Source: Piper betle (taxonomy: Eukaryota; Streptophyta; Magnoliopsida; Piperales; Piperaceae). From it: a DNA stretch of 64,000 nucleotides. Location: positions 46,518 through 110,517 of the forward strand of contig JAURVB010005936.1 of assembly GCA_033002965.1 (NCBI GenBank). The letters run 5' to 3'. The notes beneath the pieces were generated by a model. It saw only the letters and a list, made by a program, of their open reading frames with translations. It was not told the DNA's origin and did not search any database. Each line of letters opens with the position of its first letter. Position 1 is the first letter of the stretch. The position numbers were made by a program, and so were the translations under genes. This document shows, piece by piece, positions 11,928 to 23,217 of this stretch.

Positions 11928-13081
11928 TGTTAAGTGTTTAAAGCATACAATATTTATCTATGTTTTTAACGTGATTTTGTACATCCCGGGTATAAACATC
12001 ATTAATTAGGTGATATTTCTGGTTTTATTTTAGTTAATTAATATTTTATGAGATATACTTAATTTTGGAGTTTTAATGCAGAAAAAGATAAAACAAATTA
12101 AGCTTTGGAATTGAAAGGCCATGGTCACCTAATGGTTACTATAAGGAGTTCACAAAGCTCGATGAGGATGAATGTACATTGCTTTGGCTGCATTTGAGTA
12201 TGTCGAGGAGTTGGAAATTTAAATGGACATCATAATCAATTCGAATATATTGATTTGTGAGCACTTTCCTTGAATTCATGTATCTTATGGCCATCTCATC
12301 TTCTATATAACAGGGTGGTCATTTGTTATTTGAGATATCTCAACTCTTGGCTTAGAAATAGTCTAGTTTTTGTAATTCTTTTCCTTTCATAATGAAAAGT
12401 AGTTTCTTCTTTTATTTGTTTTCTATTTTTATTAAGGAGTAATCTTTTATTTCGTTCTAGAAAAGAATGGAACTTAACATTGTATAATTGAATTCATTTC
12501 AACCTCTTACTCATTTGTTCAATTGGATTGTTTGAATTATCATGTTATTAATGCTAAGAGTAGTTTGATCGCCTATTTTTTAGATAATGAGGTTTAATTA
12601 GATTTCGAGAGAAATTAATTAGATTTGTCATTTATAATTCATCATACGACGAGTCTTTTGACTTGTTTGTCATTGTAGTCAGGAGATACACAACACTGTA
12701 TGTGATTGTAAGGCAAATCTTAATGCGTTATTTTATTGATTAATCAATTATCACCAGGAGGTAAAAATTGAGGCAAAATAATAGAAGCATGAAGGAGTAG
12801 AAGCCACCATATAATATAATTATCCTGGATCAGCAATTTGGGAGAATAGAAGATAAGAGTAAGATGTGACGAAGATTAATTTCATGTTAAGGGAAATTCG
12901 ACTCTAGAACAAAATTTATCTTAAACTAAAAATCTCTTTTTGTTGTTGTTTTGCTCTTAGTTCTATTTTCTACTTATTAACATAAGTAAATTTATCTCTC
13001 TATGGGACGATACTTGAAAATTTATCAATATATTACTTGTTTCGACTGTGTATACTTGCACGTCATTAAAATAATCAAATA
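11928..13081 (+). mobile_element. 3' LTR of the Athila-like element
   Basis: It pairs with 5981-7136, starting TGTTAAGTGTTTAAAG and ending AATCAAATA. It is followed by the GTATA duplication. Confidence 0.85.
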
Positions 13082-14075
13082 GTATACCATTTAATGAGGA
13101 GTTAAGGAATGAAGTTCTATAAGAGGCACATCATTCTAAGTACACCATTGTCCACAAGTGACAAAAATGTACCAAAGCATGAAATGGATGTATTGGTGGC
13201 TGAGTATTAAAAAGGATATGACTGAAATTGTGGTTAACTGTTAGGTGTGTCTTTAAGTGAAATTTGAACATTGAAGGCTTGAAGGATAACTTCAACCACC
13301 AAAAATTCCTAAGTGGAAATGAGAAGACATTACTAGCAATTTTGTAGTTGGATTGCCAATGACCAGAAAGAACCACAATGCAAAATGGGTCAGTGGTTGA
13401 CTGGCTAACAAAATCAGCTCATTTCTTTCCTATATGAATGAATATGAGCATTCAATAGTTAGTTAATTTCTATATGGAGAATTTAGTGAAATTACATAGA
13501 ACACTTGTGTCTATTTTATTGGGTAGGGATCTACGGTTTACTTAAAGAGTTTGGATGGAATTTTAAGATGTTATGAGCACAAAGTTGAATTTAGCGTAAC
13601 TTTTCATCCTAAGACTGATAGACAATTAGAGATGACGCAAGGTAGTTGGGATGATTACTTGATTGGCAAGGTAGTTGGGATGATTACCTACCATTAGTGG
13701 AGTTTGCTTATAATAATAACTTTCAATCCGCAATTGGTATGACACCTTTTGAATCCCCAACTTGTTGGTTGGACAATAAAGATCCTGTGATAGTTGGACC
13801 AGAATTAATTGAGGATGTGGCAAGGCAAGTGTAGTTGATCAAGAAGTGAATGAAAACAACTTAAGATAGACAAAAGTCATATGCTGATTTAAAAGAAGAC
13901 CTTTAGAATTCAAGGTTGGGGAGCCAATTTTCCTAAAGATATCACCAATTGGAGGAGTGGTGAGATTTGACAAATCAGAGAAGCAAAGTCAGAGATATGT
14001 AGAGCCGTTTGAGATTCTCAAGAGAGTAGATGACGTTGCATATCATATTGCATGACCAGCTAATGTCTACAACTC
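13082..14075 (+). pseudogene. G1 integrase remnant
   Basis: This continues the G1 pol frame broken at 5980. It begins with the zinc-finger segment FNEELRNEV and EAHHSKYTI (13088-13146). A core-like segment reads LT..TKSAHF near 13395-13425. Later pieces include a WDDYL-like stretch near 13645 and AYNNNFQSAIGMTPFE near 13705-13750. Stops and frameshifts occur throughout, so it is not functional. Confidence 0.75.
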
Positions 14076-14324
14076 ATGATGTCTTCAATATTGAAGAAAT
14101 ACATTCTTGATCCTTTTAATAAAATAGATTACAAAGATCTAGAAATTAGGAATGACATGCCATATATTGAGAAGAGGGTAAAGAATCTTGATAGGGTGGA
14201 AGCAATGTTGAGGACTAAGACAATCACGATGGTAAAAAACTTATGGAGGACCCATGGACTTGAAGTCACTACTTGGGAGTTGGAGACTTACATGAAAGAA
14301 AAATATTCAAAATTATTCGAGTGA
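14076..14324 (+). pseudogene. G1 integrase C-terminal (chromodomain-like) tail
   Basis: This is an open 82-residue stretch: SILKKYILDP, then EIRNDMPYIEKRVKNLDRVE and VKNLWRTHGLEVTTWELETYM, ending EKYSKLFE. It matches the C-terminal end of Tekay/Del chromovirus integrases (V..LWR.H....ATWE.E..M...YP.LF). The natural stop follows, then the polypurine tract and LTR. Confidence 0.85.
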
Positions 14325-14350
14325 ATAAATTTTGGGGACAAAATTTCCTT

Positions 14351-14363
14351 AAGGGGAGGAGGA
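14351..14363 (+). other. polypurine tract of G1
   Basis: AAGGGGAGGAGGA immediately precedes the LTR start at 14364 and follows the GACAAAATTTCCTT motif typical of Tekay-type elements. Confidence 0.8.
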
Positions 14364-14425
14364 TGTAACATCTAGTAATTTTAACTACTTTTATTTGATA
14401 TTATTTGGATAATTTAGATGGACAT
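14364..14425 (+). mobile_element. 3' LTR of G1, first part (continues at 20343)
   Basis: TGTAACATCTAGTAATT and the next 45 bp match the 5' LTR start. It is interrupted at 14425 by solo LTR A1 with the GACAT duplication. Confidence 0.8.
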
Positions 14426-14984
14426 TGTAAAACCCTATTTCTGGGTTAGGGTTTTACCCGTTTTAGTTTTGTCCAGTTCAGGCAGTCTTGAATCGACTTG
14501 AGCGAGCTTGAGCCAAAACAATTTTATGAGTATGAGCATGAGGCCCAAATGGCTATATAGGCATATTATTGAGGTTGAGTATACCCAATATGCATATGAT
14601 AGTTTCAGTTATGATATAATAGAGCCTGAGTTATTAACGTATATACAAATATACATATGATTTTTATAAGTTAGCCAAAATTTTAAGCCTAGATCTAGGC
14701 CATTGCAGCGTTTAGTATTCGTTTGAATTTTTTGTGTATTTTATTTGCATGCAACATAGGAATTTCAGATCACTGGATATTGCCCTTTTGGGCCCAGTTT
14801 GATCGTAGTTCTAGGTTCAATGCCTATTTAGCCTTTTTACCTCGATTCTTGCCTATAGAGTCACTTTTAGGACTCGAGTCCGTTTAAACTTTAGACGGTC
14901 TCGATCTGAGCTTTCCATTATATGTATATTGCATATACCCATTAGTGGGCCCACTAGACAACTAGTTGTCGGAGTTCTGATCGT

Positions 14985-15600
14985 GCCACATGGCAAGATC
15001 TGGGCCATCCACTCAACCCTATCTTCCACCCAACGGATATTTCATGATTTTCAAACTTTTACACCATTACTGCCACCATCCTTTCGGGCCATTTTCTAGT
15101 GCCGGCGAGTGTCCTTCGAGGAAGCCAACCACCCTGATGGCTTCCCCTCCCCAAGATCTACATTTTGAGGCTACCCATGACTATCGCCACGGCTGCAATT
15201 GCCGCCAACGGTGTCGCCGCACCTGGTGGTGATCCGCTCCTTTTCTTGTCATTTTTTGGCCGACCAGCGGCCAAACCCCTCCAACCGTCACTACCATTAC
15301 GTTCCCTATCCTCCCTCTTTCGATCAAGACCAATGGCAGCCTCCACCACGAAACCACGGCCGTTTTTTGGCGATGGGCACCACCGTCCCTGTCCGACCTA
15401 TTTGCCTGGTTCGTGGTCTGCTTCCGAGTCCGCCTGCCCGTGATCAAGTTCATGTCCACCCAGTCAACCCAGCCTAGTTTCTCAGTTAACCTAGATCAAG
15501 TTGGTTTAGCTCAGTTTGGTCTGGTTCAGCTCGGTTCGATCTGGTTCGGCTTAGTTTTAGCCTGTTTTCGGCCGTTTCTCGACCATTTTTTGTAATTCAA
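14985..15600. other. GC-rich segment inside LTR A1
   Basis: Base composition switches sharply from AT-rich to GC-rich, with CCGCC/GCCACC-type triplets. Several frames on both strands stay open, which is expected from low stop-codon density. Related segments occur in the other family A LTRs (46000-46680, 56540-57130). The segment ends in CAGTTTGGTCTGGTTCAGCTCGGTT-type repeats. Confidence 0.7.
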
Positions 15601-15659
15601 GAACCCCCTCATATTAGTTTAGATGCATATTCACATGATTTAGCATGATTGGATGTTAT

Positions 15660-16165
15660 GATTATTTTTATTTATTTATTTATTTATTCATTATTAGTTA
15701 TTTATTCGTTATTATTTATTTATTTTTGTTTATATGTATATCATATATGATGAATGTTTACATGATTGGTTGATATTATTAATATTATATTTACATATGA
15801 ATATTAGTCTTATTATGTTTACTAAATTGTATATGTATTTATTTGTTCATATGTGTATGTTATTATTTAAGCATATTTAATTATGTATTCTGTAATGATG
15901 ATTATGATATTATTATTATTATTATTCATAATTTATTAAAATTAAATATTATTTATTTATTTATTTATAGAATGATTATGTATTTATTTATTTAAATATT
16001 TATATGATTACTAGCACGAGTATATATAATATTTACTCGTGTCTAGCCAGTTACGTATATAGTATATGATATTATTATTTTATGATCAGAGTATTGATTG
16101 TTTTTATGTATTTATCATCTATCTATTTATTCATGATTGTATGTATTTATTTATTTATTATTTTT
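15660..16165. repeat. TTTA/ATTT-rich low-complexity tract in LTR A1
   Basis: Runs of TTTATTTATTTATT recur between 15660 and 16165. Matching tracts occur in the other family A copies. Confidence 0.8.
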
Positions 16166-16909
16166 TATTAGTTATTTTCTTTATTACATCTCGATTTACA
16201 TGTTGTGTGTTTAGCGGTATGTTTATTTAGTGCAGTCTTTTTTTATTAGAATGTATTGATGATAATGACTACACACCATGAGCATGCATCATATAGAGAC
16301 AAAAGTATTTTACTTAGCAGTGCGTTCCGATGTAGGCTTCAGAGTTCGAGCTTACCGTAGATGTAAAACCAACAATTCGAGTCAGGGTTTTATATTCAGA
16401 ACCGGTCGATTCAACCGTTCGTTTCGAGTCGAGTCAGATTCAGAACACGAGTACTGAGCCGACGCCAGTAGCGTGTATGAGCTATGAGGGTCATGCGTAC
16501 CCAAGTATATGATGATAATGTCATGAACACAGTATAATAGAATGAGTTATCAGAATATATGAGAGTATGCTAGTTAATTTTTTCTTTTTTGTATATAGTG
16601 GATCGTAAAATTAGTTTTAGGCTATTACCGCGTTAGGACGTGTTATGGGCAGTTTGGGTGGGTTGATAGTTCTAGAGCATATTATTATGATGTTTCGGTG
16701 ATTGTTTTATTTTCTAGGATTTTTCTGGATTTTTCTAGATTTTTCCAGATTACCGCTTTAGATTACCGCGTTAGATTTGGGTGGATTTTTCTAGATTACC
16801 GCATTAGATTGTTTTATTTTTCTGGATTTTTCCCAATTTTTCTGGATTTTTGGATTTTCTACTGACTTAGTTATTATTCTTGACTTGAGACAGAGTCGAG
16901 TCAAGTAAT

Positions 16910-17530
16910 ATTTACAAGTTTGCCACCCAACCATTTCTTCTCCTCCCTTGACACTTTCCCCTTACAAACCCTAGCCACCCCTATTGTTTGGTGCCACCAC
17001 CGCCGGCGCCGTCGTCGCCTTGCCACCGGGCGTCGCCGCCTAGCCCTGTCATGGCGTCGTCGTGCTGCCCCAAGTGCCGCCGGCCATTGTCCAGTCGCGC
17101 TTTTATCGCCGATCGTACTGCCGGCGACCGTCGCCACCACAATCCAGTTGTAGCCTCAACACCCTCGACCACCCAAGCCAGGCCATCGCCGCCCAGGCCG
17201 GCTGGATCTAGCTACCCATCGCCACCACCACTATTTTAGCTATTTTCCGGCGAGCTGCCACCTCCGCTGGCCACGTCGACATTGAAGATGCGTCGGGCTC
17301 GTCGAGCCGGTTCCAATGGTACCCAATATGACCCTATCCAGCTAGTAGACGCCGCCAGTGGTTGTCGCCGGAAAACCACTGAAACCTGCCGAAAAATCGC
17401 CAAAACTTGCCGGAAAACCGGATTCGATGGAATTCGCCGGATCTTCCGCGGAGCTCATTTAGTCGAACCTGATCGACTTCGGACGTCACCGAGAGTCGAA
17501 TTTGAGCTCTGAGACGCGCGACAAAACCCT
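16910..17530. other. GC-rich segment inside LTR B1
   Basis: It is rich in CCGCCGG/GTCGCC triplets, with overlapping open frames on both strands (16901-17239, 17282-17512). It begins shortly after the GAGTCAA motif near 16900. The B-type LTR in the AAP intron has a different, CT-rich segment at the equivalent place (34020-34620). Confidence 0.65.
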
Positions 17531-17616
17531 AGCCGTAGCCAATTGCCGATGACGTGAGGTATAATTACCTCCGAATTGATAATTTAAACTTGATGATTGT
17601 TAGCACAGCATGCTAG

Positions 17617-17715
17617 GGTTGATTTATGATGTGATTGATAGTGCATGGAGGATAAGTGATGAAGTGATAAGTTACATGATGTGATTGATAGTGCATGGAG
17701 GATAAGTGATCTAAT
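17617..17715. repeat. short direct repeat in LTR B1
   Basis: The motif GATGTGATTGATAGTGCATGGAGGATAAGTGAT-like occurs twice, near 17628-17661 and 17679-17711, a local tandem duplication. Confidence 0.75.
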
Positions 17716-19055
17716 GAGATAAGTAAATATGAGCATGCTAATCGAGTATGACGTAAAAACACAGTAAAATTGGTATGAATAGGATTAGTTAGAATTATTT
17801 TCATACTTATGATTATTTGATTGTTGATTGATATTTATTGAGTTTGATGCATCATTTAGTTAGCGGGCGTTAGTATTTAGTTTTGATGTGTAGGTACGGA
17901 GTAGGAGCTCGTCGCCTAGGCGCGATGACACGCTTGGAGCTTCTACCAGGTCCGTTTAGGACTCGACTCTGTTTTATTCTTTTCTATTGTATGTTTGATT
18001 TAATATCTGCAGGGCGGGTTAAGTGGCGTTTTATCGGATCCCACTTAACTCGGGTCATTTAACCGAACAAATTTCCGGATTAATAACCCCTCGAGGATGA
18101 GATCCCTCGAGGATGATTTCGAAAACAAGATCCACCACAAGTTGCCTTCGGGCCTATTATATAAATCCCTACCCAACCCTATATATATAGTAGTTTTCGC
18201 GTTTTCAGTGAGACGAGAGATGAAGAAACCGACTGCACGTACCATGAGCGGATGCCGTGACAGTCAAAGTGGGCTCTAGATTAGTGCCAGCGGATTGTTC
18301 CATTCCCGAGGGATCCTGACAACTCCGCGTTTGAGTTCCTCACACCCGGAGAACGTGGAGGTTTACGGGTACTGTTTAGTACAGCGCATGTCCGGACTTG
18401 TGGTGTAAAGGGTACTAAAGGCGACTGCCTGAGAGTACTCGGCCTTCGTGCTCAAGGCCAGGAGAAATATGGAGGTAAGGAGAGGGCTTAGGATTTGAGA
18501 CCAGAAAATGAAGTAAGAAAATGCCGAGAGCGGCATCAGCAGCAGCAGATCAATAAGTTCGGGATGCTACCGGGTCTGCAGCCCAGTGGCTCCTTAGTAG
18601 TGCCCTTCAGAGTGTTCACGTGGAGTATATGATGTTTTCTTTCATATGAGAGTTTGCTCTCATAGCCAGCTTGTTATAGTTATTTTATTTTCTGGATCAG
18701 TAACACTTGTTACTGACGTGTTTTTATACTATATGTAGGTAATAATCACGAGTTGGAGGAGCCAGCTTGGGCGGAGGAGCAATGATGTCGTTTGCACACA
18801 TGTCAGTCGATAGAGTAATTAATATTTTTGTTATGAAGTTATTATCTTGAGAATGACGTGAAATGCTGAGACATGATATGATGTGATTAAATGCTTAAGA
18901 TATGATGATGGGATGTAATTAAGTGCTAAGAGATGATGAGATGATGTGAACACAAATAAATTGCGCAATGGAAGCATGGTGGGTTGAGACCCAAGTTCAA
19001 AATGAGTTACAGCATGTTAGATTTTGTATTTTGTATGAATGAAATTGTTTGATAT

Positions 19056-19059
19056 ATGG

Positions 19060-19094
<35 letters not shown>
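19056..19094. repeat. (TA)n microsatellite
   Basis: About 15 TA units lie in LTR B1. The open frame 19056-19238 starts in this run and is not a gene. Confidence 0.9.
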
Positions 19095-19095
<1 letters not shown>

Positions 19096-20342
19096 CATAT
19101 GTATATTTGACAGGGTGGACCCTAATTGCATTTTTAGGGGAAACTCTGTCCGCTATATTTCAAAATAATTTTAATTTTTATCGGGATTGTCTTGGTGCGT
19201 ACTTTGATTTGCATGTCATTCATGTAGTACCATGTTAGGATTTGTGCATTCATCTATACATTGCGAGTTGTATCTTCATCTTAAGACGCCAAGATTGGAT
19301 CCGCATGAGTTAGGTTTAGGTTAGCCGACCTAATCGAGGCCTGTAACATGCTGGTTCGGTTCACGAGCGTGAACCGGATTTGGAGTGTTATAGTAGATGT
19401 GCAGATACGTTTGGAGCTTGGACCACATATCCGTAATACTCTCCCTCTTTGCTTGACTCCTTGCGTGTCGAGTTTTATCGTGTTTTATACATAGGGCGGC
19501 ATCGGCGGTGTTTTATCGGATCCCTCCGATGTCGGGCCATGTAGCTGTGTTTTCTACACATGTTTTATAAAACTACAAGGATGTGATCCCTTGTTGGTTT
19601 TCAAACTGAAACTCCAAAAATATATGAGACAAGCCTCTTTCCTAAGCCTATTATATGAGTACGCACATGTTTATGGATTTCACTAATAATAGAGTGAGCA
19701 GTATGGAGATATATATGAATTGCACTAGTCCTCCTTTAAACCATGGGGTAGTGTGGTGTATGATGGTATTATGTAATGCAGCACATTTCCAGAATATGTG
19801 GCACTAATTTAATTGTTCATTTTGCCACTCAAGTACTGTGTCAGGTGATATGAAAGGTGTGAGGGCGTAAGTGTTGTATATATGAATATGAATATGAGCT
19901 ACGCATGCAAGCCGACAATTGTTTAAGTATGTTTGCTTACCGCCCAATGTCAGGCAATCTTGAAGTTTCATAAGTTTTCGTAGGTAATGGAATACCCATT
20001 TGCCAGATTATATTAGTTATTTTTCAAACCAGTAATATTCATTACTGACATTTTTCATATAATATATGTAGGTCATGCAAATCCTGAGTCGACTTTGGTG
20101 GGAGGACAGATAAATGCTACATACACTTATGCTCAACACAGTTATTTACTTTCTTACTTTTATTTATGTTTGATGTGTCTTGACGTGTATTTAATAATGT
20201 CTTCCTTTCTCATGACACTAAGAAGGTTGTTTCGATCTATTTTATCGATCGAGTCATGCCGACCAACAATTTTAAACATGAATCGACTCGATCGTAATAT
20301 TTCTGATTTGGTTCTTAAGTAAACCGAAATTGGGATGTTACA

Positions 20343-20790
20343 GACATACTTAGTATTTTTGATAGGGATAAATTTTTGTTTGTATTTTAAATATATTATG
20401 GTATGTAATACATTGAATAATTATGAGAAATGGTTATTTATACTTATCAAATCCTTGTGTGAAAGAATGGAAGATTGGCAATCGGTCAAAGGAAATTTGG
20501 TAAAACAAGTAAATGGTAAGGTAAATTGTCTCAACATTAGGAAAAACCATATATTTTTTATTGTTTGCCTGGTCGGATTCTTTGTTCAATGTTTGTTTTT
20601 CACTTATAATGGTCTTTATGGTCATTTAATTGAAAACGACATAAAAAAGGTTTCTTCATTAATCGTAAGGGCTAAATTCCTCAAATTTAGTCGAATATTG
20701 TTAAGTGATCAAACCTTGGTGACCTTTATGGTTTAGGTAAGGGTTAGAACGTGGCTAGGAATTTTCCTAGGTTAATAAGATGCTTTCAGG
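20343..20790 (+). mobile_element. 3' LTR of G1, second part
   Basis: It resumes with GACATACTTAGTATTTTTGA and matches the 5' LTR (804-1290) over about 450 bp. Similarity stops near 20790, where an inverted fragment begins. The 133-residue open frame 20335-20736 lies in this LTR and matches no protein I know. Confidence 0.75.
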
Positions 20791-20911
20791 AGGTTAAAGG
20801 ATATGTTTAAAATATAAAAAGAAAATTATTCTGGTCAAAATACTAAGTATATTCATCTAAATTGTCTAAATAGCATCAAATAAAAATAATAAAAATTAAT
20901 ATTTGTTACAA
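20791..20911 (-). mobile_element. inverted fragment of the G1-type LTR start
   Basis: The reverse complement, read from 20911 leftward, starts TGTAACAAATATTAATTTTT and continues with a clear match to LTR positions 1-115 (AATTTAGA, CTTAGTATTTTGAC, ATTTTAAACATAT). It sits back-to-back with the forward LTR part. Confidence 0.65.
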
Positions 20912-21335
20912 TACAAATCCTTACAACTTGTATAGTTTGACTAGTTCACTGATATTTATTCTGATTATTTGTTTATAGTCACATTATTTTGTTGAGTATC
21001 TTCATTGGTAAAGATCCTTTGTCGTTATATTTCTGTACTAATCTAATTATTCAAGTGTTTTAATTATTTGGCTCCATACCAAAATCCTTTTCAATTATCT
21101 TGTTACTTGTTGATGGGATAGTTTGTTGAAGCACTCATATGTCATGTCATTGCATATAGATATTTTTCTTAGGTTCTTGCATGTCATTTAATCAAAGTAT
21201 TTTAGAACACCAAGAGGCTTGTTCGTTCCACCATAGTTTAAGATTTTTATTTATTCAAATAAAGATGTAGACCATCTTATTTAAAATAATACTTTTGTTC
21301 GCTTCACATTTGAACTGAACATTAGGATGTTACAC
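20912..21335. other. unassigned AT-rich stretch, probable LTR debris
   Basis: No gene is recognised. It ends ATTAGGATGTTACA, an LTR-like terminus that could be an LTR end on the plus strand or an LTR start (TGTAACATCCTAATG) on the minus strand. Confidence 0.3.
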
Positions 21336-23217
21336 TTGCTTGTTGATGTTTAAACGATTTAATCGAAACGTGTTTTGATGTAATGATGTTTGTATGCCCA
21401 CATATTATGTTTAAGTAAGCAAAATAAAACTGAAACGTGAGGTTTTATGTTTTTACACTTATAAGTCAAAGCTATAGCAGAGCTTACACTCAATAAAAAA
21501 GCTAACTACTTATGAGATTTTTCAAATTATAATATGTTAACGGTACAAAAGACGTGTTATGTCGTCACCCTCGGACATCCCCGTAGGCAAGGGCCGACGA
21601 AGGAAAAAGGCTACTATCTTTTATAGCGCCAGTGATCATTAGTAAAATCAAGTTTATGTTGTCCAATTATATGGGTTTTGGCGGTGACCCACCTTCATTT
21701 CCATGGAGTGAAGATGCTAAACTCCAAAGGCCTGCCTACTAAAGGTTGGAGCCAACTTTTAAGCAAGATGATTTTTATTTTGATTTTTTTGTGTGTTATT
21801 TCATGTTGAGGCCATGGAGGTTGGCTATAACAAATGTTTTTATGTTTTTAAATAAGGGCTGAAAAAGGTGAGCTACATATATATTTCACAGTCGCAAAGG
21901 ATAAATCATAACGTATAACTTTTATACCACAATGGTTGAGGAAATGTAGATGTTTTTTATGTCACAAACGTTGAACTATGGACTATGTTAAAAATGATTT
22001 AGGGTTGCAAAGATTCAATCGTACCAAAATTTATGTTAATAATATATTTTCATGTTAATTATGTTTTATATTAATCTACTAGGGCTTATTAGTATGTCAC
22101 ATGAGTAGTATCCGGTTAACTAGTTTATCAAATTATTATTTAAGTTATGCCACATGTGATGTTTGTGCTCAGATATAATGTTTAGTTTTTATGTTTAGTT
22201 ATGTTCAAATTTATGAGTGATGGTTGATCTCATTGGTTTTCTTTCGAGTTTAATCGATATGCAGTTTACTCGTAGTTTCTTCTTATTATTATTATTTACT
22301 ATACATTTAAATAAAGGACTCATCACCTAATTTTGACCGTGAGCAGACAATGTTATCTATGGACGTAGGTAGGTATAAGATGATCTAGGAGCGACGAGAT
22401 GGAGATACTCGCTACTTAGGAATTTTATTTTGTTTTTTGCTATATTTGCATATTAGAAGAGTAGTTTTGATGACTTTTACTGAAATGGTGCTCGGACATA
22501 GACTAGTATATGATATGATTGTTGGGATTAACCAAACAAACCAAATACAAATCCTTATTTCAACATATAAGGATGAAAAGTACCAAGCAAATAGAGAGAC
22601 GACAAGATAATTTTACTTGGAAAACCCCAGATTTGGAAAAAACCACAGGGCAAACAACCGGATCAAAATCACTATATCATAATTTTGATACAGAATAGAT
22701 CCACTGGAAAACAAACTCCCCAATGCCAATTTACTGTACTTTCATAAAATTGGTATAAAGTCGTAGAAGACAATAAAGGAAGAATATTACAGATTAAGAA
22801 CTTGACTGAAGTTACCATTGACGATTGCGAAGCCGATCTCAACAAAGCCTCCACCTTTCTTCAATCTACACAATTTCCTTTCTCCCTTTACAGTAGTTTT
22901 TCTCCAAAACCCAAAAACCAGAAACAAAAGAAGAAGAAATGCGTCGTACGTTGCTTTTATCCCTTTCAACTAACCAAATCTGGAAAATCTTGGTTTTGCC
23001 CAAAATAGGGTTATAAGTTTATGTATTTACGAGGAGGGATAACCCAACAATGATAACTAAATAAACGATCGGCTCTTAGCTGTATAGGTCATTGGCCATT
23101 GTCGCGATATTCCTGTTATTTATTTGTATGTTCACATTTGCCTGCGTGTTAGAGTCTTAGAGAAACACCGCGTTGGATTTAGATTGTTAGTGCTCATAAA
23201 AAATCAAGGTTGTTACA
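21336..23217 (+). mobile_element. degenerate gypsy LTR fragment with nested solo LTR
   Basis: It shares spaced motifs with the G1 LTR: a TGTTGATG start near 21340, a GACATCC motif near 21573 (GGGCATCC in G1), and AAAGGACTCA...GAGCAGACAA..TTATCT near 22314-22358 (compare 3404-3450). It ends GGTTGTTACA at 23217, followed by a weak primer-site-like TGGCATACC. Homology to G1 is moderate and the boundaries are approximate. Confidence 0.5.
22520..23049. mobile_element. 530-bp solo LTR
   Basis: It starts TGTTGGGATTAACC and ends GGATAACCCAACA, forming short inverted ends with TG...CA. Five-bp duplications ATGAT lie at 22515-22519 and 23050-23054. It contains TTACTTGGAAAACCCC and a CCACAGGG motif, seen in some copia LTRs, but lineage is not assigned. 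The open frames inside (22672-23008) are not supported as genes. Confidence 0.8.

Larger units (their letters stand above)
5981..13081 (+). mobile_element. Athila-like Ty3/gypsy element, internally deleted, inserted in the G1 integrase
   Basis: Two LTRs of about 1.15 kb (5981-7136 and 11928-13081) flank a 4.8-kb interior. Flanking 5-bp duplications are GTATA at 5976-5980 and GTATA at 13082-13086. Both LTRs start TGTTAAGTGTTTAAAG. The interior holds decayed gag, a zinc knuckle, protease and the first residues of RT. RNase H and integrase are missing. The G1 integrase resumes directly after the right duplication, which proves the nesting. Confidence 0.85.
16362..19392 (+). mobile_element. solo LTR B1 (family B) nested in A1
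   Basis: It starts TGTAAAACCAACAATTCG and ends TTGGAGTGTTATA. Five-bp duplications are GTAGA at 16357-16361 and GTAGA at 19393-19397. The family A sequence resumes exactly after the right duplication, as seen by comparison with 41710 and 47395. Length is 3,031 bp. Its right half is related to the palindromic element at 9810-10621 and to 33660-35310. Confidence 0.8.
14426..20342 (+). mobile_element. solo LTR A1 (family A), with LTR B1 nested inside
   Basis: It starts TGTAAAACCCTATTTC and ends ATTGGGATGTTACA. Flanks are GACAT at 14421-14425 and 20343-20347. Without B1 its length is about 2.9 kb, matching the other family A LTRs (45302-48338 and 54701-57810). No internal region lies next to it, so it is a solo LTR left by LTR-LTR recombination. 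Overlapping open frames at 14990-15600 lie in a GC-rich segment and are not genes. Confidence 0.8.

Noticed and set aside
15158..15477. Several 60-92 residue frames on both strands
   Set aside because: They overlap each other in a GC-rich LTR segment where stops are rare, and are not conserved in the related family A LTRs.
16901..17512. Arginine- and proline-rich frames on both strands
   Set aside because: Same explanation, in LTR B1; they are not present in the B-type LTR at 33660-35310.
20335..20736. 133-residue frame with hydrophobic stretches
   Set aside because: It lies entirely in the G1 3' LTR, and the matching 5' LTR region has stops.
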